Source of the DNA: Fragilaria crotonensis
Lineage: Eukaryota > Bacillariophyta > Fragilariophyceae > Fragilariales > Fragilariaceae
Assembly: GCA_022925895.1 (NCBI GenBank)
Contig: JAKSYS010000560.1
Coordinates: 1-42,037 of the forward strand
Reading direction: 5' to 3'
DNA length: 42,037 nucleotides
The position numbers were made by a program, and so were the translations under genes. The notes beneath the pieces are model-generated. The model saw only the letters and a list, made by a program, of their open reading frames with translations, did no database searches and was not told the origin of the DNA. Positions 20,513 to 29,394 of this stretch are shown one piece after another (the first letter of the stretch is position 1; every line of letters starts with the position of its first letter).

Positions 20513-20929
20513 ACTTAAAGAAACTGAATGTCAAGATTCCTATCGCTGACGCATATTCACGATTCATTTATATCATTTCGATAGTTTCCCCGTAAGTAGG
20601 ATTTGTGCTATGTAGGAATGTTACTTTAATGAAGAAAACGAAGAACGATAAAATATATTCTGTCGGATCAACAGGCGGACATCTAATCAAAACAGTTGAC
20701 CGAAATTCGTACGAATCAGAATATGTCCATTCCACGGTCCACAGCATCAACACCTATGTGGCTGACTGTCCTGAGGTCTCTACTACGGTAGCTACCGTAG
20801 TATAGGGTTTTCATATCAAAGACCTTTGATTTCCGTAAGTCCGTGGTCCGATGGTTTACAATCGCACCGTTACTGCTGAACGGAACTGCAAAAAAGCAGT
20901 TAAGACGATATTCCGGAACCTCCAGGTAT

Positions 20930-22126
20930 GCATACAGCATCAGATGAGACAGTACTCCAGTAAGACAGTACAAGCATAAACATACCTGGACAGATTGAGA
21001 AATGAGTGATTGCACAATATACATTCACTAAGATTGATCATTCCACTACCTAAAGAGTTGTAGTATGCCCCAAAATATATGGGGTTACCGTAGCTTGTTT
21101 GTGCTGAGGATGTACTGTTCGAAAGATGGCGCGTGTTAAAATGTTGGATGTTTTTTGCGCACCTGAATTTTTCCTTCGTAATTTAATTCTTGTACATTTT
21201 TGTATCATACGAACAAAAGGAAAGAAAGACGATAGTGCTCCTGTCGCACTGTCAGTACTTGTAGGTAGGCCGGGACTGCAATATACTGTTGAATGTGCAG
21301 TCAAATATCGAAGCTTTTCACTTCGAGCGGCAACCACAAAGTCGACATGGTCAAAGTCAATTTTGAACATGAAGTGCGTTTACAATTCAATTTTTTAATC
21401 CTACGACACCTTCCATACAAATTACCTCATGCTACTAATTTAATCGCATTAACCGTCGCACGAGGCAGAGTTTCATTACAAACTTGAAGTTACTAATGCT
21501 GTCCAGATCAACACCAATTCGAATGTGTTCCTTTGTGAATACAGTAGATCACTTCCAAGATGGCAACCTCGTAGCAAATACACTTGCAATGAATTTGTTA
21601 CGTGCAAAAAAAGTCATACGAACTTGAGATTGTCAAAAGGGACTCAATTCTCCCACTAGTGACTGAACTGTCCAGTTACTAGTATGTTTAAAAAAATCTC
21701 AAAAAATGAAATTAGATTAATCATACCTCCATCAATATAGATTGTATCCTCATTTTCAGTAGCTGAAAAGAAAGCACGTCATTAGATCTAGCAGTTGCTG
21801 CCGTTAGAAGTTGGTTATGAAGTGTGCCAATTTAGCGAATAATCTTTCTAGTCCAGCTAGTACTATGTTTATGGCTGCTTGTAACATACATAGGGACTCG
21901 GACGGCATGATGATTGGCGATTGGAACGATGACGTCATTTCCCTGCATTCTAATCGGATCGACATTTCTACATATATATATATATATGAATATAACAAAT
22001 TGAAATGGAAGCGTGTCAGAAAAAGAGAACCTTTAAGATATTTCTATGTATGCATGATAGGGCAATACTCCGCTTACTGTACGGGTCGGATCTCCCGCAT
22101 GATGAATGTATGTAGCTTTTGCTCTA
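20930..22126. other. Region between element D and the hAT relic, no gene seen
   Basis: About 1.2 kb between two transposable elements. Open frames at 21050-21398 and 21811-22152 have no recognisable motif. A short (AT)n tract is near 21970-21988. Confidence 0.4.
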
Positions 22127-22363
22127 TTGATAGTCAAGGGTGGCAACGCTAGGTTTAACTCAACTAGGTTTTTCTAGGTTTGAACCTAAAACCTAGATTT
22201 CATTTGAGACAAATAATTTAGGTTTTTGGTTTAACTCGAGGGTTTAGGGTTACGGGTTATGGATAACGAGTTGCTTTTAGTCTTTATGGGTTGGTTCCGG
22301 CGAATGGGCGAGTAACGTAAGCGAACTAGCAACCATGACAATCGGCGAGGAAGATAAAAGAAT

Positions 22364-22460
22364 GAGGTCCAAACAAAGTTGATGAAGGCCTTGGTCCCCA
22401 AGACAGTCGAGAAGCTGGTCTACATAAAGTCCAACCATGCTGCATTTGCAGATTGCATGT
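22364..22460 (+). pseudogene. hAT transposase C-terminal fragment
   Basis: One frame reads KALVPKTVEKLVYIKSNH, which resembles the end of the hAT C-terminal dimerisation domain (a basic R.RL.P.TVEKLVYIK.N pattern). It is out of frame with any start and lacks the upstream catalytic part. Support is the motif plus its position inside hAT-type ends. Confidence 0.5.
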
Positions 22461-22919
22461 GTTTGAGGAGTCTGGTGCTGACAGCAGCGTGTACTACTCA
22501 TGAGCAGCAGAGGAGGATCAAGCCAACGGATTGGTAGTGCTGGGTCAGGCATAATGATGAATTAGCTGTACCATACAACTTGTTACAGCTACCGATAGAT
22601 GGACTGTGCAAGAGGTGAGACTCTTCCCAATGCACCTTTACATCGTAGTACAGTACATGGCGGGGTACAGTGCCCGGTAGATTAGGTTTGGAATTTAGGT
22701 TCAACTAGACCTAGGTTTAACAGGACCCGGGACATCCAGCCACCTATGCTCGGGACTGACACGTAGAAATTTCTGGTGGTAGCTCGGGCACCCCTCTTGG
22801 TGCTGAGCACTGTGTGCGTTGCCTAGTGGTAGACGCGAGGAAAGATTTCGGGAGCTAGCATCCGAGATCTACGGTACCACATCTGTCGTACTAGCGTAGA
22901 ACTCTACGACATGCACTAG

Positions 22920-25900
22920 TGTCTAAACGCCCGAAATCTTTAATTAAAGATCGCTCAGTGGTGAAATCTTTAATTAAAGATAATTTTTGGCCTCTACTCA
23001 ACTTCGTCATTTTGTCATTTGCACCAAAATCAACAAGGCGAATGTGTTCTCCATTGAGTCAAACCTCGTGGGCCAAATGGGGAAATCTTAGTAAGCGACA
23101 GTTCCTGACTTCTGTTAATGGGCAAAAAAAGGTTGCCAATTTTTTCGAGTTTTTCGGGTCGGAAAATAACACAATGTACCCGGATATATAGTATGCAGTC
23201 TAAACATGCTACACAACGTCAACGCATTCGAGGCGTCAATCAATGCATTGATTTCATTACCTTTCACTTTGATTGAGCCAATACACTCCAATACAGTTGT
23301 CTGAAGTGTGCTTTAAACAAAAGGTATGTAACTGGTGGTCATCTCTAACTTTTGATGCTTCATGTGTTGTGACAATGAAACTGAAGGAGCTTTGAAAAAA
23401 ATTTGCGAGTTTTTGTTGGTGCGCCACTATTTCATGATCGCTTCGTTTCTCACTTCCTTGCTTTTCAAAGCTGTGTTGATCATGCCAGTCACGGACGACC
23501 CAAGACTCTACATTGGTGCCTCAGTTGAAGCAAAGGCAATGTTTGTCACGTCCCTCGCCGAATGCAGTCGTCGCTATGGGACAAATGCAAAAACAAAAGT
23601 TGTGCCAGGAGTCGTTGTGGCATTTGGCCAAGACAGTGCTCCTCGTCCTGGCCGATCCCGCGCACTACATTTATTGTTGCCGATTTCTTCTTCGGTGACA
23701 ATGAAGTCAAACGAGGAAAGCTGAACATTCGTAGTGTCAAGGCTGTCGAATGCTCGGCACTTCACGAAGAGTTGAAGGTAATTCTCCAACAACGTGAGAA
23801 TCCGATTGCTGTTGCATCGCCAGCTCCTGCTGTCGCTCAAGAAGCTAATGTAGGAGTGCAAGAACAGCAATCACCACAAGCAGCGCCCGCGAGACGAGAT
23901 GACCACAGCAGTAGTGCAACAACCCCCAGCAGTGTCAGAACTGCTATGGCAGTTGGAACGACAGCAACACCCACGTCAGCAGCCGCTGGTGTCACACAAC
24001 AAATAACAAACAGCGATGAAAGCCCAGCAGCGTTGACTTTCCACGACACCCAGTGGTTTGAAGCAGATCCGTCTCTGTTGGAACAGGAGATAAATGGACC
24101 GGTCGTCCGTCGGCTGTGGTCCATTCGAAATAGTTTGTGTGGGACCCTATTGGAGCAAGACTGCGACCGAGGTGACGAGACAATGTCACGACTTGACTAT
24201 TTTCTATGTATGTTCCCTCCGCAATCCCTTTTGTCCATTGTTCGGTTGACATCACGACAGCTTGAGATGCTTTCAAAACCCACGACAACTAAAGGCGAGG
24301 TTCTCAGGTTCTTTGGTGTCGTAATTCTGGCAACCAAATTTGAATTTGACGATCGTCGAAGTCTTTGGGCTACAACTGCGACCTCTAAGTACATTCCAGC
24401 TCCATTGTTTGGTAAGACCAACCTTTCTCGAAACCGCTTCGACGACCTTTGGCGATGCATTCGATTCAGCGATCAGCCACCGGTCCGTCCAGCTGACATG
24501 ACTGCAGAGCAGTATCGTTGGAAACTGGTCGACGGTTTTGTTCATGAGTTCAATGAGCATCGCGCATCAACCGTTTCTCCGTCTGAGAGAATTTGTGTCG
24601 ATGAATCCATCTCGCGTTGGTATGGAAAGGGAGGCCACTGGATCAACCATGGCCTCCCTATGTATGTTGCAATCGACAGGAAACCAGAGAACGGATGCGA
24701 GATTCAGTGTGCATCTTGTGGAGCGAGCGGCATCATGCTTCGTTTGAAGCTTGTGAAGACGGCAGAGGAAGAGGCGCGACATGTTTCATTGATGGACGAA
24801 GCCGAGTGGACAAATCATGTCTGAAGAAGGACTTCTGCATGGAGCAAAGGTGATGCGAGACTTAGTCATGCCATGGATGCATACCGATAGAATTGTATGT
24901 GGCGACTCCTACTTTGCTTCGGTGCCAGCAGCACGCATGATGATGAGATACGGCATGCGATTCATCGGAGTTGTGAAGTCCGCCACTCGACAATATCCCA
25001 TGCCATACTTGTCACAAGTGGAGCTGAACAATCGAGGCGACCGCAGAGGAATGGTAACAAGAGGCGGCGAGACGAATAGTGAACCAAAAATGATGGCCTT
25101 TGTCTGGATGGATCGGCAGAGACGATACTTCATTGCAACGTGTTCTTCGCTTGCGGAAGGGAGTCCATACAAACGACAGCGATGGAGGCAACTTGAGGAT
25201 GCATCTGGTGATGATCACGCCGACCCGCAACTTGTTGATTTGGTGGTGCCTCAACCGAAAGCGGCTGAGGTTTACTATGAAACGTGCGCTATGATCGATC
25301 GCCACAATCGTCATCGACAGGACACGCTTGGAATCGAAAACAAGCTTGCCCAGAATTGGTCGATGAGAGTAAACTTGACTGTGTTTTCCATGATTGTTGT
25401 CGATACATGGCTTGCATACAGTCAATGCAAGGGCGAGAGTGCAATGTTGGAGAAGCAGAAGACATTCTATACATTGCTTGCTGAAGAACTCATCGACAAC
25501 AGATTGGATGTGCCTAATGTTCGACTTCGATTGTCGACGCCACGGGCCGAGCTGAATCAAATGATTTTTGACCGAATGGGTGATCCTAGAGCTGGAGTAT
25601 CAGCTCACCTAACTAACAAAGAGGAAGAAGCGAACAGTGAATGGGGATATACTTCCATATAGTCTTCAAGGCCGATGCCGAGTCTGTAAGTGTTTGACAA
25701 CGTTCATGTGCTCGCTCTGTGAAGATAGCTTGGAGTGTACGACAACAACATGGATTTGCCACACAAAGAAAGGAAAGTTATGCTTTCCCACCCACTTAGA
25801 AATGAGCCATGGTGAATAATGAATAGGTTGCAATAGTTAGTTTATGAGTCTTATGCTAGATATGTGATGATATTGACGACGGCAATCGGCCATTGTCAAT

Positions 25901-26027
25901 GTCAAATTTTGCGTTGTTGATGGTACAATACGTACATCGACCGTCTTGCAAAACGTACGAAAATGGCCATCTTTAAAAAAAGACAGATTTGTCATTAATT
26001 AAAGAAACCCCCCCGGGCGTTTAGACA
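22920..26027. mobile_element. piggyBac-type DNA transposon (3.1 kb)
   Basis: The terminal inverted repeat TGTCTAAACGCCCG lies at 22920-22933 and, inverted, at 26014-26027. The 4-bp palindrome CTAG flanks both ends (22916-22919 and 26028-26031). Subterminal CTTTAATTAA is shared. The interior encodes a piggyBac transposase. The 4-bp palindromic duplication parallels the TTAA of canonical piggyBac elements but differs in sequence. The element sits inside the hAT relic and is therefore younger than it. Confidence 0.85.
23362..25819 (+). pseudogene. piggyBac transposase (DDE_Tnp_1_7 type), interrupted by three frame changes
   Basis: Four consecutive frames carry parts of one transposase in the right order. 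Frame one starts at 23362 or 23482 (MPVTDDPRLYIG); an N-terminal VADFFFGDNEVKRGKLNIRS region follows. The catalytic domain has ICVDESISRWYG with the first Asp (about 24600) and PMYVAIDRKPENGCEIQ. The next frame (24817-25662) has CGDSYFASVP with the second Asp (about 24905) and MIDRHNRHRQDTLGIE with the third (about 25298). The C-terminal Cys-rich zinc-binding segment GRCRVC...TTFMCSLC...WICH is in a further frame (about 25610-25819). Frame changes fall near 23670, 24820 and 25610. All three catalytic Asp are retained. The family cuts and pastes DNA precisely at a 4-bp palindrome. It is inactive unless the breaks are sequence errors. Confidence 0.85.
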
Positions 26028-26243
26028 CTAGGGACTCGGGACATCGGTTTAAAAAAAATTCGCCACACTCGGTTTTTGCACCCGGTGCTGGTACAGTAGC
26101 CTTGTCTTTATATTTCGGTAGCTAGCATCTGAATTCTACCGCGTAGAATATGGAGTCCATGTCCCGGGTCCTGGTTTAACTACCGGTAGGTTTGAACCTA
26201 AACCTAAAATTAAAATTAGGGTTTTGCCACCCTTGATTGATAG

Positions 26244-26968
26244 AAAGGGGTTACTACCTGGTACTACTTGTACCGGTAGTACGTCAAACTAAAAAAATTG
26301 TTGTTTGCATAGCAGACATATCATATGCATATATCATACCGGTACTCTTGTAGTAGGGAGTAGGGAGTACTACTACTTCCAAACTACGAAGTACAGTACC
26401 AAACAACACCGGTCCAACAAAGAAAGGGTGCGAGTTTCCGAGAGAGAGAATATGCACATGCGTCTACTGCATAAACAGGCTGTACTCCCCTACGAGGCTC
26501 TTCCAAGTTCGAAATATGATACCAAACAGACTCTTCAAGTACAGGTAATACGCCGTATTGAAGTTAGCTTTCGGCACTTGAAATTTTCGGAGATGTTTAC
26601 TTCAATGTATGACACTAATCGGATCAAACTATCGCTGAGTTCCTAAACAGCCAGATGACTGTGACAATCCTCGAACCCTCCAGCCCCGTACAGTACATGT
26701 ACGGAGCTTAAAGCCGGAGCTATCAGCTGTTCATTCAGACAAAAAGCAGGAAGGAAGGTGATAAATATCCCTTTATAAAATGGAACAAATGCTCAAAGCT
26801 GAAACATCGTATCACTTCTATTTAACGTTGTTAGCAATTGTGTAGCACCATGTACCACGCACACCACGCATCATGTGTCCGAGAGGTACACACGCACTCG
26901 GGAGCAAATAAACACTGTACTCGGAGTACAAGCATAGCGAAACTCTCCATTTCATTCTGAACCAGACA
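26244..26968. other. Intergenic region upstream of the HSF-domain gene
   Basis: GTAC-containing words recur at 26340-26400. A TATAAA lies at about 26774, roughly 195 bp before the ATG of the HSF-domain gene; it is a weak promoter candidate. No gene is recognised. Confidence 0.4.
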
Positions 26969-27862
26969 ATGGAGAAAGCAAACAGAACGGGCGAATCGAT
27001 GCAGAAAGTAAGCATCACGACCGAACTCATTCAAGCAGCCGGCAATGGCAACTTCGGAAACAGCAATCTAAATGTTGGACCCCACGGCACACTCACTATG
27101 ACGAGATTTCCACATCTACGTCCATTCATTACCCATTCTACAGAAGCCTCGCCTGCAGCATTTGCCATTCAGAATCTTCCTACCGTCCAGCAGTATTCGA
27201 GTATCAATACGTCAAGTGTCAATGATGTACGACAGGTAGTCACTGCCTTGAGACGAGCAGACCCTGTCCACCATTTGAGCTGGTCTTCTCCTTTGAATCT
27301 CAACTCGTCCGCAGGACTCTACTCCAATCCTGATTTGTCAAATGGGCATTTGTTGTTTCCCGTCAACTCGATCGATGTCATGAGCCAAATGCTGATCTCA
27401 CAGAGAGGGATGAGGCCATACTACCATCTTCCACACGCGCACTGGATTCTATCTCCGTCCGGAGCGCCTCCAACACCGGATCCTCCACAAACGAGCTTAC
27501 CAGCATTGAACTCAAGAGGATTAACGACAGTGGGGATTGAAAAGCGATCATTTCCCATCATACTTCACACAGCCCTTCAAGCACTCCATCTACTTCCCGG
27601 GGGTAGCGATGTTGCTGCATTTCTCCCAGATGGTCGTTCCTTTTGTATCAGGGATCAACAAAAGTTCACTGATTTAGTTCTTCCCGTCTTTTTCCCCAAG
27701 ATGAAGGGCTTTGCAAGTTTGCAACGGCAGCTGAATCTCTACGACTTTAAACGTGTTGGAGGAATGGGACCTGATCGAGGCTGCTATCGACACGAGCTGT
27801 TTCATCGAGACTTTCCAGGTTACTTGGTGTTCATGAAACGACGAAAGATTAAAGGACCTTGA
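26969..27862 (+). CDS. Heat-shock-factor-type DNA-binding protein
   Basis: Single exon, ATG at 26969, 297 residues. Residues 1-194 are low-complexity. The HSF winged-helix domain fills residues 195-297: FPIILHTALQAL, the DGRSFCIRD turn, KFTDLVLPVFFPKMKGFASL, the recognition-helix signature QRQLNLYDFKRVGG, and YRHELFHRDFPGYLVFMKRRK. This is the diatom-style domain, and HSF-like proteins are the largest transcription-factor family in diatoms. The domain is at the extreme C-terminus, so no HR-A/B trimerisation coiled coil follows it. The protein may bind DNA as a monomer or use another partner, or the 3' part may have been lost. Nuclear location is inferred. Targets are unknown. Confidence 0.88.
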   Translation: MEKANRTGESMQKVSITTELIQAAGNGNFGNSNLNVGPHGTLTMTRFPHLRPFITHSTEASPAAFAIQNLPTVQQYSSINTSSVNDVRQVVTALRRADPVHHLSWSSPLNLNSSAGLYSNPDLSNGHLLFPVNSIDVMSQMLISQRGMRPYYHLPHAHWILSPSGAPPTPDPPQTSLPALNSRGLTTVGIEKRSFPIILHTALQALHLLPGGSDVAAFLPDGRSFCIRDQQKFTDLVLPVFFPKMKGFASLQRQLNLYDFKRVGGMGPDRGCYRHELFHRDFPGYLVFMKRRKIKGP

Positions 27863-28258
27863 AACGTTAATGTCCAGGTTCTTTTTTGAGTGGGAGCGAT
27901 ATAAAACTGCTAGTGTTGCGTAGCAACAATTCACTCTAATCGTGTAAGGTTTCCGAGAGATTGGTACAGAAGCGACCTTCAAACTATTAGTCAATGGCTC
28001 ATTTTACACATGCAATGGCGTACGCTTTGGTGCTGCATGAAGCTATGATTCCCATTTTGCTATTACGAGTTTTACGGGGTCGTCTCCGGTCGATCACAGT
28101 CGAAGTCTGCGTCATCACATGTTTTGGTAGTCCATATTCTGCAATCCCACCTTCTCTAGACGCTACAACAGCACGATGGGTAGTATCTAGTGGTGTGATT
28201 CTATCTCGTTTAAGTTGGAAAAGCGGCATCAAACTAAATTGATGTATCGTTAACAATC

Positions 28259-28549
28259 TCATTTCGGTATAAATTCCTGTGAAGGATGTCTTTCATGGAA
28301 ATTTAGTTCGTGATTGTAATAAGGAGATTCATTTGCGTAGAAGTGCAACACACAACATACAAGCAGACATGCAAAGCACAACCAACGCGACAGGGTTACC
28401 GATGCACCGGGGATGAGAGTATTGGTTGTAACATTGTTTGTTGCATTGTTGCATGCGCCATTCGTTTTCCTAACCGTGCTCTTCAGTGATTTCTTCACAC
28501 TGTCGACAAATCTTATGTCATAGGTTGATGTCATCAGGCTCTTCGACAT
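28259..28549 (-). CDS. Hypothetical small single-pass membrane protein
   Basis: The ATG at 28549 opens 96 residues: a Ser/Thr/Asn-rich N-terminal part, then one hydrophobic segment WLCFACLLVCCVLHFYA at about residues 56-72, then a short polar tail. No family is recognised. A second minus-strand frame (27999-28262) begins in the four bases that overlap the stop; it is also open, with no homology seen. The two may belong to one spliced or broken gene, but I cannot find a convincing intron. Confidence 0.3.
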   Translation of the reverse strand: MSKSLMTSTYDIRFVDSVKKSLKSTVRKTNGACNNATNNVTTNTLIPGASVTLSRWLCFACLLVCCVLHFYANESPYYNHELNFHERHPSQEFIPK

Positions 28550-28790
28550 GGTTCTTTCAGTTCATCGGTCTTCTTTCGAAGTCTGTTTCTTACTAGAGCT
28601 ACGTATTCATACTGAGTCGCGTAGAGATTTAACCGTGTGATCTGTTAGGCAGTTTTGTCGGACTTTTGTCGAATTCTGATTCGTTTTAGGACACGACGCA
28701 GTTCGTGTCTGAGAAATTTGGTCCAACACAATTTGCGCCGGAATATAGCCTTGCGCACAAAACATGTATTGGAGATTTCTGTTACAGTAC

Positions 28791-29036
28791 CTACAGCGAT
28801 GGTCTGAAAAAAGGCGAGACTATAAGAAAATGCTTAACGAACGCATCGCTCGTGTGGTGGGAGGTGGGAGTCGAATTCGCCGGAGGGAATCTCAACCACT
28901 CATCGAATTCCTCTGTCTGGCCGAGCTTGGTGCAACAGTATGCAAGACTTGGAGCCACATTTTTCGCTGTTGAATGGCCATGTCGCAAGAGAGAGTATTC
29001 GTTGTTGAGATCCATGAGGGGTGTCGGCTCTGGCAT
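28791..29036 (-). pseudogene. Possible histidine-phosphatase (PGAM-like) fragment
   Basis: A minus-strand frame beginning with ATG at 29036 reads MPEPTPLMDLNNEYSLLRHG followed by HSTAKN. LLRHGHSTA matches the RHG catalytic motif of the histidine-phosphatase superfamily (the catalytic His precedes Gly). The rest of the frame does not continue into a recognisable domain and stops at 28791, so it would be a remnant or one exon. The competing plus-strand frame (28705-29112) has no recognisable motif. The assignment rests on one short motif. Confidence 0.3.
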
Positions 29037-29394
29037 GCTGAAAACCACTTCCACTTCGGGCAATTTTTGGAAGACAAGGGGAACGATGAATCCCCATACA
29101 CTACAGGTGTAGTCGAAGGATGCTTACAACGTGAAAACCTTCGCAGCGAACTTTGCTGCGTACGGATCCATTCCGACGGTCAGAAACATGGTTTGTCGCA
29201 AGCTGTGCACTCACCACTTATCACCTTGCGAGTACTTCGGGTGCAACTCTCGTATCCTTGTCGACGTCCTCGTTATCACCATGTCAGGGAATATTATCAA
29301 ACTAGCCGAATTTCGCGCAGCTACGACTATTTCGAGAAAAACTATAGCGAAGACTTGTTCTCATTTAAAGTTATGGTCCCCGACGTCGCACGTC

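Larger units (their letters stand above)
11981..20929. mobile_element. Element D: ~9-kb TIR transposon with matching 40-bp subterminal arrays
   Basis: The ends form an inverted repeat: 11981-12013 and 20897-20929 match with one mismatch over 33 bp, including a perfect 27-mer beginning GGAGGTTCCGGAATATCG. GCA flanks both sides (11978-11980 and 20930-20932), a possible 3-bp target duplication. About 410-430 bp inside each end lies a tandem array of 40-bp units rich in CTTCTTAA. The only recognisable gene is a DDE transposase (minus, 16514-19696), interrupted by two frame changes. The symmetric spacing of arrays and ends is the main argument that this is one element. I do not recognise the superfamily from the ends. 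Confidence 0.75.
22134..26236. mobile_element. hAT-type element relic, split by a piggyBac element
   Basis: The inverted ends are TCAAGGGTGGCAA (22134-22146) and its complement TTGCCACCCTTGA (26224-26236). They are flanked by a perfect 7-bp direct duplication TTGATAG (22127-22133 and 26237-26243). The C(A)AGGG.GGCAA end type is characteristic of hAT elements, which usually make 8-bp duplications. Subterminal regions are full of AGGTTT/AAACCT words on both sides. A short reading frame at 22364-22460 resembles the hAT dimerisation tail. Most of the transposase is gone. Confidence 0.75.

Noticed and set aside
22235-22262. Telomere-like GGTTTAGGGTTACGGG
   Set aside because: Only one or two TTAGGG units, and they belong to the AGGTTT-rich subterminal region of the hAT element; not a telomere tract.
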